Positions 25,204 through 33,699 of a stretch of 64,000 bases of DNA are shown here, piece by piece. The notes beneath the pieces were generated by a model. That model saw nothing but the letters and a program-made list of their open reading frames with translations, was not told the origin of the DNA and did no database searches. The position numbers and the translations under genes are program-made. The DNA comes from RDYJ01 sp034931405 (lineage in GTDB: Bacteria; Cyanobacteriota; Cyanobacteriia; Cyanobacteriales; Nostocaceae). Every line of letters begins with the position of its first letter. Position 1 is the stretch's first letter. The DNA lies in contig NZ_JAYGHA010000005.1 of assembly GCF_034931405.1 (NCBI RefSeq), positions 62,001-126,000 on the forward strand. Direction: 5' to 3'.

Positions 25204-26442
25204 TCAATTTACAATAATTTCCCTCACCAAACCTGCTAACTTTTGTGCAGCACCACCTTCACCCCTAGCACTGCGTAATTTATCTTTCATTACTGCTAAT
25301 TTTTCTGGATTTTCTAACAAATCTAAAACCATTTCTCCCACTGCTTGCGGTTGCAATTTACCCACCAATTCCGGTACAATTTCCGCTTGCGCCCAAATAT
25401 TTGGCCATGCTAATAAACCTTTATTTTTAAAAGCCCACCAATTAATTAATTTAGCAAAAGTTGAACCCACACCCGGTAAATTTGCTAATAGTCCTGGTAA
25501 ACCATCCCAAGAACGCATTGCATCTAATTGTTGAGTTGGTAATAGGACTAACATAGGTACACCTAAAGCGCCTAATTCTGCGGTATTTGCACCAACAGTA
25601 GTTAAACACAGGGAACATTGAGATAATAAATGATAAGCGGGGTTTTCTTGTCGTAATTCCACCGTTAAACCTGTAGAAGTTTTGAGAACATTATCTATTA
25701 AAGATGCACCTTGAAAACTAAAAGCTTTGGTAAATTCGTTATTTTCAGGATTAGCAAAACTGGCTAAAGTTGCTAAATCTAAAGTAGGTGCAACAGGAAT
25801 AAAAAATTTAATTTCTGGTTTTTTAGTATGAATATATTCGGCAATAGCTAAAGTTAAAGGTACACCTTGAGTTAACTTTGCTGCTTTTGAACCTGGTAAC
25901 ATCCCAATTAACTCAATTTTAGATTTTGGATTTTGGATTTTGGATTTTATATCATCTTGTGCTGCTGCTTCTAACATTAAATCACCAACAACGGTAAACT
26001 TATGAATATATTTGGGTGAGACATTTTTTATAACTTGCGCTTTCATGACTCCAAAACAGTCTATAAAATTATGCCAACGTGCTTCCCATTCTGCATAAAC
26101 TACGGTTTTATATCCTAATTTTTTACCAATAATCACGGGAAAAATTTGATCTCCTCCCAGAAATACAACTACACCTTTATTTCTCCAGTCCCAATTTTCG
26201 GCTGTTTTTCCTGTTAATAAAAACTGCCAAAAATGCTCAGGTGCTTGGACTCTATCTACTTCAGGATAGGAACTAGCTATACTTGCTTCTTTACCACTAG
26301 CATGAGGACAAGGTGATAAAATCACAGAAATTCTCACCTGAAAAATATCATTTCCTAATTGTTCTCTTAATGCTTTGACGACTGGACGCACCCAAGTTGT
26401 AACTTCCCCTGGTCCATTGGAAAGAATGAGAATGTCTATCAT
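25204..26442 (-). CDS. LpxB-like glycosyltransferase (lipid-A-disaccharide synthase-related)
   Basis: I start at ATG 26442 (MIDILILSNGPGEVTTWVRP), where the fold begins; a longer frame reaches 26499 from a TTG that lies inside a repeat hairpin. The N-terminal GPGEVTTW and the C-terminal half with TTVGANTAELGALGVPMLVL are typical of the cyanobacterial LpxB-like GT-B family. These are found in addition to true LpxB, and their acceptor is not known to me. A tandem repeat at 25921-25950 encodes KSKIQNPKSKI inside the linker between the two Rossmann halves, apparently an in-frame repeat insertion. Confidence 0.75.
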   Translation of the reverse strand: MIDILILSNGPGEVTTWVRPVVKALREQLGNDIFQVRISVILSPCPHASGKEASIASSYPEVDRVQAPEHFWQFLLTGKTAENWDWRNKGVVVFLGGDQIFPVIIGKKLGYKTVVYAEWEARWHNFIDCFGVMKAQVIKNVSPKYIHKFTVVGDLMLEAAAQDDIKSKIQNPKSKIELIGMLPGSKAAKLTQGVPLTLAIAEYIHTKKPEIKFFIPVAPTLDLATLASFANPENNEFTKAFSFQGASLIDNVLKTSTGLTVELRQENPAYHLLSQCSLCLTTVGANTAELGALGVPMLVLLPTQQLDAMRSWDGLPGLLANLPGVGSTFAKLINWWAFKNKGLLAWPNIWAQAEIVPELVGKLQPQAVGEMVLDLLENPEKLAVMKDKLRSARGEGGAAQKLAGLVREIIVN

Positions 26443-26498
26443 GTCTTTTTGAATATTTATTATATCTGTTAGGGGTGGTAATTGGTCAGTGAACATCA

Positions 26499-26563
26499 AG
26501 ATCCCCGACTTCTGATATCAATTCATAATTTATTTATAAGATCAAAAAAGAAGTCGGGGATCT
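26499..26563. repeat. GATCCCCGACTTCT hairpin, copy 4 (long loop)
   Basis: AGATCCCCGACTTCT and its exact complement flank a 35-bp AT-rich loop. It sits between the uracil-DNA glycosylase gene and the LpxB-like gene, which point the same way, so here it lies upstream of the LpxB-like gene and 10 bp past the glycosylase gene's end. Confidence 0.85.
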
Positions 26564-26572
26564 AAATTCCTC

Positions 26573-27253
26573 TCACCTGTCACCTCTTATCTCATCATAC
26601 TTAGCCCTAACAGCTTGTATATCTTGCCACATCAACCATTTTGGTGAACCTTTTTCTTTAGAAGGGTTACGCAACAAATATGAAGGGTGAAAAATAGGCA
26701 TACATAACCGTTCTTCCCACTCTATCCACTGTCCGCGAATTTTCGTAATTCCTAGTTTATTGCCAGTAATACCTTTAACAGCGGTTGCACCTGTTAATAA
26801 AATGATTTTGGGGTCAACTAAGCGAATTTGTTCTAATAAATAAGGTTTACAAGCCGCCATTTCATCGGGTGTAGGTGTGCGGTTTTCTGGTGGACGGCAT
26901 TTGTTAATATTACCGATGTATATATCATCAGTGGTACTCAAATTTACAGATGCCAAGATTTTTTCTAATAATTGCCCAGACTTACCTACAAATGGTAAAC
27001 CTGTTTCGTCTTCTTGTTGTCCAGGTGCTTCCCCAATAATCATGATTTTAGCTTGGAGGTTCCCCCGTCCAACTACAGCATGAGTGCGATTTTCACTCAG
27101 GCCACAACGATAGCAGTTGTTACAGTGCGCTGCTAAGTCAGCCATATTTGCATAAGTACCGGACGGAATAGGAATTTTCGTGTCTGTGGGAATCAAATCT
27201 TTTTGGTTAAAGTTTGATTCGTTAAAAAGGCTAAGTTGGGTATCGCTATTCAT
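26573..27253 (-). CDS. Family 4 uracil-DNA glycosylase (4Fe-4S)
   Basis: The active-site motif is GEAPGQQEDETGLPFVGKSG and the uracil-binding end motif is FHPSYLLRNPSK. Four cysteines in family-4 spacing (C47, C50, C119, C135) can hold the 4Fe-4S cluster. The enzyme removes uracil from DNA in base excision repair. Length 226 aa is normal, with a ~35-residue leader that is poorly conserved. Confidence 0.95.
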   Translation of the reverse strand: MNSDTQLSLFNESNFNQKDLIPTDTKIPIPSGTYANMADLAAHCNNCYRCGLSENRTHAVVGRGNLQAKIMIIGEAPGQQEDETGLPFVGKSGQLLEKILASVNLSTTDDIYIGNINKCRPPENRTPTPDEMAACKPYLLEQIRLVDPKIILLTGATAVKGITGNKLGITKIRGQWIEWEERLCMPIFHPSYLLRNPSKEKGSPKWLMWQDIQAVRAKYDEIRGDR

Positions 27254-27320
27254 AAAAATGGAGGTTTTAGTTAAGCCGTTTGTTTAAAGCAAACTCTTTG
27301 TGAATATAGAATATATAGCA

Positions 27321-27353
27321 ATTTTAAATTTATTTTAAATTTATTTTAAATTT
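27321..27353. repeat. Three tandem 11-bp AT repeats
   Basis: ATTTTAAATTT occurs three times in exact tandem, upstream of the uracil-DNA glycosylase gene. It may be a promoter-region AT tract or a slipped repeat. Confidence 0.7.
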
Positions 27354-27399
27354 AAATTATTTGCGATCGCCCAGCTTAGACTTAACCATACCATAAATC

Positions 27400-27432
27400 A
27401 GATCCCCGAATTTTTAAACGAGTCAGGGATCT
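27400..27432. repeat. GATCCCCGACTTCT hairpin, copy 5 (diverged, compact)
   Basis: AGATCCCCGA and TCAGGGATCT remain paired, while the inner arm has drifted (ATTTTTAAACGAG). It lies 38 bp beyond the end of the HTH gene at 27471. Confidence 0.75.
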
Positions 27433-27470
27433 GAACATGAAGATTGCTGTTAAAGTTCATTCATTGTCAA

Positions 27471-28664
27471 TTACAATGCTTCTGGTGGGGAAATATCAGA
27501 TCCGATACAAACACCAATAGTATGAGACTTGATCCCTGATTTCATCTTCGTTTCCGTCTTCTGAGTTGATTCACATAATGATGAAGATGTGGGAATAATC
27601 ACATGAGAATTCTGCACTGCTTGATTATTCGCTTGCTGAGAAATCAAGGATAATCCTCCCACAGCACCAGCTATAAGGGCTGTGTAGCCTATATATAAAT
27701 GTATGGGACCAATTTCTAAATTTAATTGTCCAGGAGGAGTTTTGGCTTGATACCAAGACGGTAAAACAGATTTAGATTGATTGAGTACAGGTAAGGAATT
27801 AGCTAAAATTGTGCCATTTAGTCCTAAAGAATTAGCCATCACGCGGATAAAACCACGAATCAAGATATCTTCAGGCAATATATCTAAATTAGCATTTTCC
27901 ACTGCTTCCATTTGATGAGTTGATATATGAGTGTAAATATTTAGTTTTTGCAGCGTTAAACCTTGCGCTTCCCTTGCTTGTTTGAGTTGTTCTCCAATTT
28001 GACGCAGACTTTCTAATCGCTGTTCTGCTGCTAATTGGGCTGATCGTTCACGTTGAGAAAGTTTTTGATTTTGCCACACCCATTGTATTGGTGTTTTTGT
28101 TTTTGTTTCTTGTTCTTCTATAGTTTTATTTGCTATTACATCTGCTGCTAAATCAGATTTAGGTTCAGATTTAGGTTCAGATTTAAATGTTAATGGCAAA
28201 TTGCTGGGAGTCGCATCTACTAATCCTGGTTGTGGATTTGATGCCAGACTTTGTAAGTTCAGTGGTAAATTACTAGATTGTTCTAAATTTACATTTGTCA
28301 GTTCAATGTCATCTGCCTTTAGATGGATATTTGTAACAGTGTCTTGTTTTTTAGCAAATTGCTTAAACGCTAAACTAATAGCTTCTCTACCAACGGCTTT
28401 AAATAAATTTGTGGCTTGTTCATCGGATGAGCCAACTAACTTCTGTACGTTAGCTACCGCAAGGCGATAAACTTTACTACGATGCAGTTCAGATTCTATC
28501 TCTCTGAGTAGCGATCGCAATTCATCTTTACTAATTTGAATAGTAGGATTACCAGGAATGTTGAACAAGTACGCAGATGCCATAGTCATGATTTCAGTCT
28601 CTCCGGGTGCTAGAGGAAAAAGTGATTTTATCTGTGTAATTTCTTCTATGATTAATTGAGACAT
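27471..28664 (-). CDS. RodZ-like HTH protein with one membrane segment
   Basis: Residues about 215-285 are a RodZ-type HTH (LGEQLKQAREAQGLTLQKL pattern, here IGEQLKQAREAQGLTLQKLN, with DILPEDILIRGFIRVMANSL). A membrane helix follows near residue 325 (IGYTALIAGAVGGLSLI). The N-terminal ~200 residues are specific, with a proline/serine/lysine-rich linker (SEPKSEPKSD). RodZ links MreB to the envelope; cyanobacterial relatives may be regulators or scaffolds. It is divergent from a second RodZ-like gene 389 bp away, suggesting shared control or an old duplication of the HTH part. Confidence 0.75.
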   Translation of the reverse strand: MSQLIIEEITQIKSLFPLAPGETEIMTMASAYLFNIPGNPTIQISKDELRSLLREIESELHRSKVYRLAVANVQKLVGSSDEQATNLFKAVGREAISLAFKQFAKKQDTVTNIHLKADDIELTNVNLEQSSNLPLNLQSLASNPQPGLVDATPSNLPLTFKSEPKSEPKSDLAADVIANKTIEEQETKTKTPIQWVWQNQKLSQRERSAQLAAEQRLESLRQIGEQLKQAREAQGLTLQKLNIYTHISTHQMEAVENANLDILPEDILIRGFIRVMANSLGLNGTILANSLPVLNQSKSVLPSWYQAKTPPGQLNLEIGPIHLYIGYTALIAGAVGGLSLISQQANNQAVQNSHVIIPTSSSLCESTQKTETKMKSGIKSHTIGVCIGSDISPPEAL

Positions 28665-29053
28665 CCGGAGTTTCAGGTATCATTTTCGACTGTTAAAAGC
28701 AAAAACTCATAATTATTACTAATCTTTTTCTCTCTAGAAATAAAAATAAACTATTCAAGTGAGAAGAAAACCTTGTAACTAATTTTACTTAAAAAATGCC
28801 TAAATAGTCCTTATAGTAGATGTAACAAGTTATTTATTTTTTTAAAATATATGTATATCCAGTTTTGTGGCTTTGTAACTAGGAAGAAATATACTAATAC
28901 TAAGTAAGTATCATTAACTTTGTACACCAGAACCCAATACTAAACTGGGTTTTGATCCTGGAAGTCCTAATTTAGGATAGATTAGATAAAGGTCTTTCTT
29001 ACCTTGTCAATCTAAACTAATTTTATACAAAACTTTCAGTATTTACTCGTGAG

Positions 29054-29866
29054 GTGAGGGAATTGACTGTTTTAAATGAATTTCAAGAGGAACGGTTAAA
29101 AGACATAACCGCAAATTTACGACAGATCAGACAAGAAAAATCTATCAGCTTAGAACAAATCGCGATGCAGACACATATTCGACTAGCGTTTTTACAAGCT
29201 TTAGAAGAATGGCGATTTGAAGAGTTACCTGAGCCTATTTTTGTACAAGGATTTATCCGCCGCTACGCAGATAAATTAGGACTAGATGGTGCTGCTTTAG
29301 CAGACAGTTTTGAAGTTCATATTGTACCTCTAGAAAATCATAATTCAAACAAGCAATTAAGTTTATATATACCGCTTTTTGTACCTTATATTTTCTTGCT
29401 AATAATTGCTTCTGTTGGACTTTTTTATGTGATTAAATCTGAATTTACAGGTAAGTCACTAGCTAATAAACAAAACTCAATATTAAGCAGTCCCCAACAA
29501 ACTGCACTATCGCCAACTAAAACATCTACTTCATCTAAAATTACAGATAAGTCACCGACCACCAGACAAAACACCATCTTGAACGTTCCCCAAAAAAATG
29601 CCCCATCTCCAACTACCAAACCTGAAATAGATGTTGTAGTTTCCTTAGAACTTACAGGTAACTCATGGCTACAAATAAAAGCTGATGGTAAAACTGAATT
29701 TGAGGGGACTTTAACCACGGGAAAACGCAAGAAATGGACAGCAAAAAAGTATTTGACTATTCGTTCTGGTAATGCAGGTGCAGTATTAGTGTCTGTAAAT
29801 GAACAAGAATCAAAACTATTAGGAAATGAAGGTCAAGTTAAGGAAATTACTTATGAGAGTCAGTAG
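29054..29866 (+). CDS. RodZ-like protein (HTH_25, TM, DUF4115)
   Basis: An N-terminal HTH (about 15-85; NLRQIRQEKSISLEQIAMQT, then PEPIFVQGFIRRYADKLGLD) is followed by one membrane helix (about 107-128) and a Thr/Ser/Pro-rich linker. The C-terminal 75 residues are the DUF4115 beta domain (ELTGNSWLQIKADGKTEFEG). That is the full RodZ layout, 270 aa. Start is uncertain: GTG 29054 or TTG 29063, the latter with GAGG eight bases upstream. The TAG stop is the first triplet of a TAGAGA palindrome. A role in cell shape with MreB is inferred from the family. Confidence 0.82.
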   Translation: MRELTVLNEFQEERLKDITANLRQIRQEKSISLEQIAMQTHIRLAFLQALEEWRFEELPEPIFVQGFIRRYADKLGLDGAALADSFEVHIVPLENHNSNKQLSLYIPLFVPYIFLLIIASVGLFYVIKSEFTGKSLANKQNSILSSPQQTALSPTKTSTSSKITDKSPTTRQNTILNVPQKNAPSPTTKPEIDVVVSLELTGNSWLQIKADGKTEFEGTLTTGKRKKWTAKKYLTIRSGNAGAVLVSVNEQESKLLGNEGQVKEITYESQ

Positions 29867-29891
29867 AGAAGTTCCAGCGGAACATCTCTAC
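29863..29891. repeat. TAGAGACG palindrome, copy 2, overlapping a stop codon
   Basis: GTAGAGAAGTTCC pairs with GGAACATCTCTAC around AGC with one mismatch. The stop codon TAG of the RodZ-like gene is inside its left end. It may work as a terminator for that gene. Confidence 0.65.
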
Positions 29892-29902
29892 ATTAGTCAG
29901 TG

Positions 29903-29931
29903 AAAAAGAAACATCAACTGACAACTGATGT
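29903..29931 (-). terminator. Possible terminator of gatA
   Basis: On the minus strand ACATCA and TGATGT form a short stem followed by TTCTTTTTC. It begins 2 bp after the gatA stop. Confidence 0.4.
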
Positions 29932-29932
29932 A

Positions 29933-31390
29933 TTAAACTATTTTCGCTTTTTGCAAATGCCAAGTAGTTGATTGCTCATAAGCATAAGCTACTTGAAAAA
30001 GTTGGTCTTCTCCTAATACTTTACCAATTAACTGTAATCCAATTGGTAGACCTTTGCTATCAAAACCACAAGGTACACTAATACCAGGTAAACCTGCAAG
30101 ATTGACGGGAATTGTCATCAAGTCATTTAAATACATACTCAAGGGATCGGTAATTTTTTCACCGGCTCGAAATGCTGTAGTTGGTGCAGTGGGAGATACT
30201 AAAACATCAACTTGTGCAAAAGCTTTTTCAAAGTCTTCTTTAATCAATGTGCGGACTTTTTGCGCTTTTAAGTAATAGGCATCATAATAACCTGCACTTA
30301 AGGCATAAGTACCAATCATAATCCGGCGTTTGACTTCTGTACCAAATCCGCTGGCACGGGTGCGGGTATACATAGAAAGCAGATTATCTGCATCTGGAGA
30401 ACGTAAACCATATTTAACACCATCGTAACGCGCTAAATTAGCAGAAGCTTCTGATGGAGCGATGATATAGTAACTAGGTACGCCATAACGGAAGCGGGGA
30501 CAGGAAATATAATGAATTTCTGCACCTAGTGCTTCTAGTTGGGCGATCGCTTGATTGACAGCTGCTTCTACTTCTGGATCTAATCCTTCACCAAAAGTTT
30601 CTTTAATTACACCAACTTTGAGTTTTTTACCTTTTAAATCTGGTGTTAAATTAGCAGTGTAATCAGGAATTTCTACTTTTAAGCTGGTGGAGTCTTGAGG
30701 ATCATAACCTGCGATCGCATTTAATAAAATTGCTGCATCTTCTACACTGCGTCCAAATGGTCCAATTTGATCCAAAGATGACGCATAAGCTACTAACCCA
30801 TAACGGGAAACTAACCCATAAGTCGGTTTCATCCCCACCACACCGCAAAAAGAAGCCGGTTGACGAATTGAACCCCCCGTATCCGAACCTAGCGATACAA
30901 CGCATTCTTGTGCCGCTACCGCCGCCGCAGAACCACCAGAAGAACCACCAGGAACTCGTGAAATATCCCAAGGGTTAGCAGTAACTTGATAAGCCGAATT
31001 TTCTGTGGAACTACCCATTGCAAACTCGTCTAAGTTGGTTTTCCCAACCATCACACCCCCAGCATCAGCCAGTTTTTGCGTTACCGTTGATTCATAAGGG
31101 GGGATAAAATTTTCTAAAATCCTCGAAGCGCAGGTGGTGCGAATACCCTTGGTACACATATTATCTTTGATACCAATGGGAATCCCTGCTAAGATGCCGA
31201 TTTCTTCCCCAGCAGCGATTTTTGCATCCACAGCACGAGCCTGTTCTAGAGCCTGTTGTGTTGTTACACTTAAGAAACTATGCAGTTTCGGCTCTAAGGC
31301 TTGAATGCGGTCTAAAGCTTCTTGGGTAATTTCAACAGCAGAACGTTCTTTTTTTACTAGCTGTGTGTGTAACTCGCGAATGGATGCCAT
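29933..31390 (-). CDS. gatA: Asp-tRNA(Asn)/Glu-tRNA(Gln) amidotransferase subunit A
   Basis: The amidase-signature triad is visible: K75 (PIGIKDN), cis-Ser S150 (PGGSSGGSAAAVA) and nucleophile S174 (GSDTGGSIRQPAS). Length 485 aa is standard for GatA. It releases ammonia from glutamine for the transamidation of misacylated Glu-tRNA(Gln), required in cyanobacteria that lack a direct glutaminyl-tRNA synthetase. gatB and gatC are not adjacent, as is usual in this group. Confidence 0.97.
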   Translation of the reverse strand: MASIRELHTQLVKKERSAVEITQEALDRIQALEPKLHSFLSVTTQQALEQARAVDAKIAAGEEIGILAGIPIGIKDNMCTKGIRTTCASRILENFIPPYESTVTQKLADAGGVMVGKTNLDEFAMGSSTENSAYQVTANPWDISRVPGGSSGGSAAAVAAQECVVSLGSDTGGSIRQPASFCGVVGMKPTYGLVSRYGLVAYASSLDQIGPFGRSVEDAAILLNAIAGYDPQDSTSLKVEIPDYTANLTPDLKGKKLKVGVIKETFGEGLDPEVEAAVNQAIAQLEALGAEIHYISCPRFRYGVPSYYIIAPSEASANLARYDGVKYGLRSPDADNLLSMYTRTRASGFGTEVKRRIMIGTYALSAGYYDAYYLKAQKVRTLIKEDFEKAFAQVDVLVSPTAPTTAFRAGEKITDPLSMYLNDLMTIPVNLAGLPGISVPCGFDSKGLPIGLQLIGKVLGEDQLFQVAYAYEQSTTWHLQKAKIV

Positions 31391-31479
31391 AATTATTCTC
31401 TTTAAGGAATCAAGTCACTGATTTTAGCATTTACAGGACTGGGGATTGGCGAATTTGTAAGAATTCAGGTCAACCGATA

Positions 31480-31546
31480 AGATCCCCGACTTCTTTTATT
31501 CATTGTGTCCATAAATGATAAATTGATCGGGTGAAGTCAGGGATCT
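31480..31546. repeat. GATCCCCGACTTCT hairpin, copy 6 (long loop, diverged)
   Basis: AGATCCCCGACTTCT pairs with GAAGTCAGGGATCT across about 38 bp of AT-rich loop, with one changed base in the right arm. It lies between the gatA start and the end of the metal-binding lipoprotein gene. Confidence 0.8.
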
Positions 31547-31672
31547 GGATATGAAAGATTGCTATAGCTGAATACTTACGGGAATTTTTCTCTGAACTCC
31601 TGAATTTTGTAGGATTAATGTTAACAGGATTCAGGTTTTTTGTTTTCTGGTTCAATTAGCTGAGAATGGAAT

Positions 31673-32623
31673 TTACTGCTGAGGTAAAAAAGGTGTATAT
31701 TTTCCCCCCAAAGCTTCAACAATACTGCGGGTGTTAGCTGTCATCATTTTAATATAAGTGTCTCCATCACTTCCCTTTGCGCCAATAGAATCAGAATAAA
31801 GTGGATTTGGTGAGAGTTTTACCCCTGCTTCTTGGGCGACAGTTTGAATTAAAGCTGGATTAATTGTAGTTTCAGCAAAAATTGCAGGAACACCTATTTT
31901 TTTAATTGTATCAACTAACTGTTTTACTGTTTGGGCGCTGGGTTGTTCTTCGGTACTAATCCCAATTAAAGTCCCCACAATTTCCATTCCATAAGTGTTA
32001 GCATAATATTGAAAAGCATCATGGGTGGTGATAAGTTTGCGTTTCTCTGGAGGAATAGTTTGAATTTGTTGTTTAATCCAAATATTTAATTGCTCTAATT
32101 CTTTGGTCAATTTTGCAGCATTTTCCGTAAATTTTTCTTTGTCTGCTGGTGATAAATCAATTAATGAATCTCTAATTGCATTTACCATAGAAATAGCATT
32201 TTCTGCACTTCCCCAAACATGAGGATCTGGGACAATTTCTCCTTTACTTTTTTCTAACTTTAAAGATATAACAACTTCCCCCACCGCTAACTTACGCGCT
32301 TTTCCTCCAGCAGCATTCATTAACTTAATAATTCCTGGTTCTAAATTATAACCGTTATACAAAATTAAATCGGCTTTTTCCAACACCCGACTATCTGCGG
32401 GTACAGGTTCATAAACGTGAGGATCTGCACCAGGTTGGAGAATTCCAGTTAAATTTATTTCCTCTCCACCCACCTCCTCAGCCAAATCAGCAATAATAGT
32501 GCTAGTTGCTACAACCTGCGGCTTCCCACCTCCCGGAGACTGAGACTCTGAAGGACTACAACCCAATAAGGCCAAAGGTACAAATATGCCCAAACACAAC
32601 TGAGAAATTTTGGTTTTCTTCAT
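31673..32623 (-). CDS. Zinc/manganese ABC transporter, substrate-binding lipoprotein (cluster 9)
   Basis: A lipoprotein signal ends in LALLGC (C22). Ligands by spacing are H69 (GADPHVYEP), H135 (DPHVWGS), H201 (TTHDAFQYY) and D278 (LYSDSIG). Synechocystis MntC, from memory, has Glu at the third position (SEGAF); His here is like TroA/ZnuA, so Zn or mixed Zn/Mn specificity is as likely as Mn. The His-rich loop of ZnuA is absent (only KLEKSKGE there). The ATPase and permease genes are divergent, 69 bp away, so one short promoter region controls all three. Confidence 0.88.
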   Translation of the reverse strand: MKKTKISQLCLGIFVPLALLGCSPSESQSPGGGKPQVVATSTIIADLAEEVGGEEINLTGILQPGADPHVYEPVPADSRVLEKADLILYNGYNLEPGIIKLMNAAGGKARKLAVGEVVISLKLEKSKGEIVPDPHVWGSAENAISMVNAIRDSLIDLSPADKEKFTENAAKLTKELEQLNIWIKQQIQTIPPEKRKLITTHDAFQYYANTYGMEIVGTLIGISTEEQPSAQTVKQLVDTIKKIGVPAIFAETTINPALIQTVAQEAGVKLSPNPLYSDSIGAKGSDGDTYIKMMTANTRSIVEALGGKYTPFLPQQ

Positions 32624-32692
32624 TTATCTAAGTGATTACTCCTCATTATAGATTTTTTCATATTTTTCTCATTTTTATAGTAAGCTCAAAGA

Positions 32693-33535
32693 GTGAATAT
32701 TTTAACTACGGTTATGCAAAACATTTCTTTTTACCAAAAATTCAGCTTATTACGTAGACAAGAACAAGAGATACCTGCACAAGCAAGAAAATCTATTGAT
32801 ATGAATTTCCCAGCAACCATTAATATTTCCCATTTAGGGGTAAACTACCGCACACAAGAAGCTTTACGGGATGTTAACTGCATAATTAAACCAGGAAAAC
32901 TAACGGGAATTTTTGGACCCAATGGTGCTGGTAAAAGTACGCTAATGAAAGCCATTTTGGGATTAGTTCCCCTGAGTAGTGGTAATGTCTTGTACGAAAA
33001 CAAACCTTTAATGCAGCAACTAGAAAAAGTTGCCTACGTACCACAAAGAAGCCAAATTGACTGGAACTACCCAGCTACAGTTTGGGATGTGGTGATGATG
33101 GGGCGGGTTAAAAAAACAGGGTGGTTGCGTAGTTTCTCCACAGTTAGCCGACAAGTAGCAAAAGCAGCCTTAGAACGGGTGGGAATGAGAGAATATTGCG
33201 ATCGCCCCATTGGTGAACTTTCTGGAGGACAACAACAAAGAGTATTTTTAGCCCGTGCATTAACCCACCAAGCAGACATTTTTTGTTTTGACGAACCCTT
33301 TGTAGGAATAGATCAAAAAACCCAAACAATCATTTTTGAAGTCTTCCATGAACTAGCCACAGCTAACAAAATCGTCTTAGTCGTTAACCACGACTTAGGC
33401 CAATCAATCACCCATTTTGATGATTTAATTTTACTCAATTGTGAATTAATCGCCACAGGTTCTCGCCAACAAGTTCTCACAGAAGAAAACCTACATCATG
33501 CTTATGGTGGAAAAGTCATGTATTTCGCAGCTTAG
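32693..33535 (+). CDS. Zinc/manganese ABC transporter, ATP-binding protein
   Basis: Walker A is GPNGAGKST, the signature LSGGQQQRVFLARAL, and Walker B IFCFDEPF, followed by the switch His in VVNHD. The family-specific block is YVPQRSQIDWNYPATVWDVV. The annotated GTG at 32693 gives a 36-residue leader that relatives lack; ATG 32714 or ATG 32801 (MNFPATINISHLGVNY) are alternatives, and I favour the last on family length. The stop TAG (33533) is the first triplet of a TAGTCAT repeat array. It energises metal uptake with the divergent lipoprotein and the downstream permease. Confidence 0.92.
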   Translation: MNILTTVMQNISFYQKFSLLRRQEQEIPAQARKSIDMNFPATINISHLGVNYRTQEALRDVNCIIKPGKLTGIFGPNGAGKSTLMKAILGLVPLSSGNVLYENKPLMQQLEKVAYVPQRSQIDWNYPATVWDVVMMGRVKKTGWLRSFSTVSRQVAKAALERVGMREYCDRPIGELSGGQQQRVFLARALTHQADIFCFDEPFVGIDQKTQTIIFEVFHELATANKIVLVVNHDLGQSITHFDDLILLNCELIATGSRQQVLTEENLHHAYGGKVMYFAA

Positions 33536-33697
33536 TCATTAGTCATTAGTCATTAGTCATTAGTCATTAGTTATTAGTTATTAGTTATTGGAAAATAAGG
33601 AAACAGGGAATTAATCAAGAATTTTCTTCCCAATCCCCAGTCCCCATTCCCCATTCCCCATTCCCCAGTCCCCAGTCCCCAGTCCCCAGTCCCCAGC
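33534..33697. repeat. STRR arrays: AGTCATT units then CCCCAGT units
   Basis: From 33534 about five AGTCATT and three AGTTATT heptamers are in tandem. From about 33632 CCCCATT/CCCCAGT heptamers follow; five CCCC runs with AGT spacers (33663-33694) make a perfect G4 motif on the minus strand, ending 5 bp before the permease start. The arrays occupy the whole gap within an operon. Confidence 0.85.
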
Positions 33698-33699
33698 TT

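Noticed and set aside
33534..33697. CRISPR-like array
   Set aside because: Direct heptamers without spacers and no cas genes; a short tandem repeat array.
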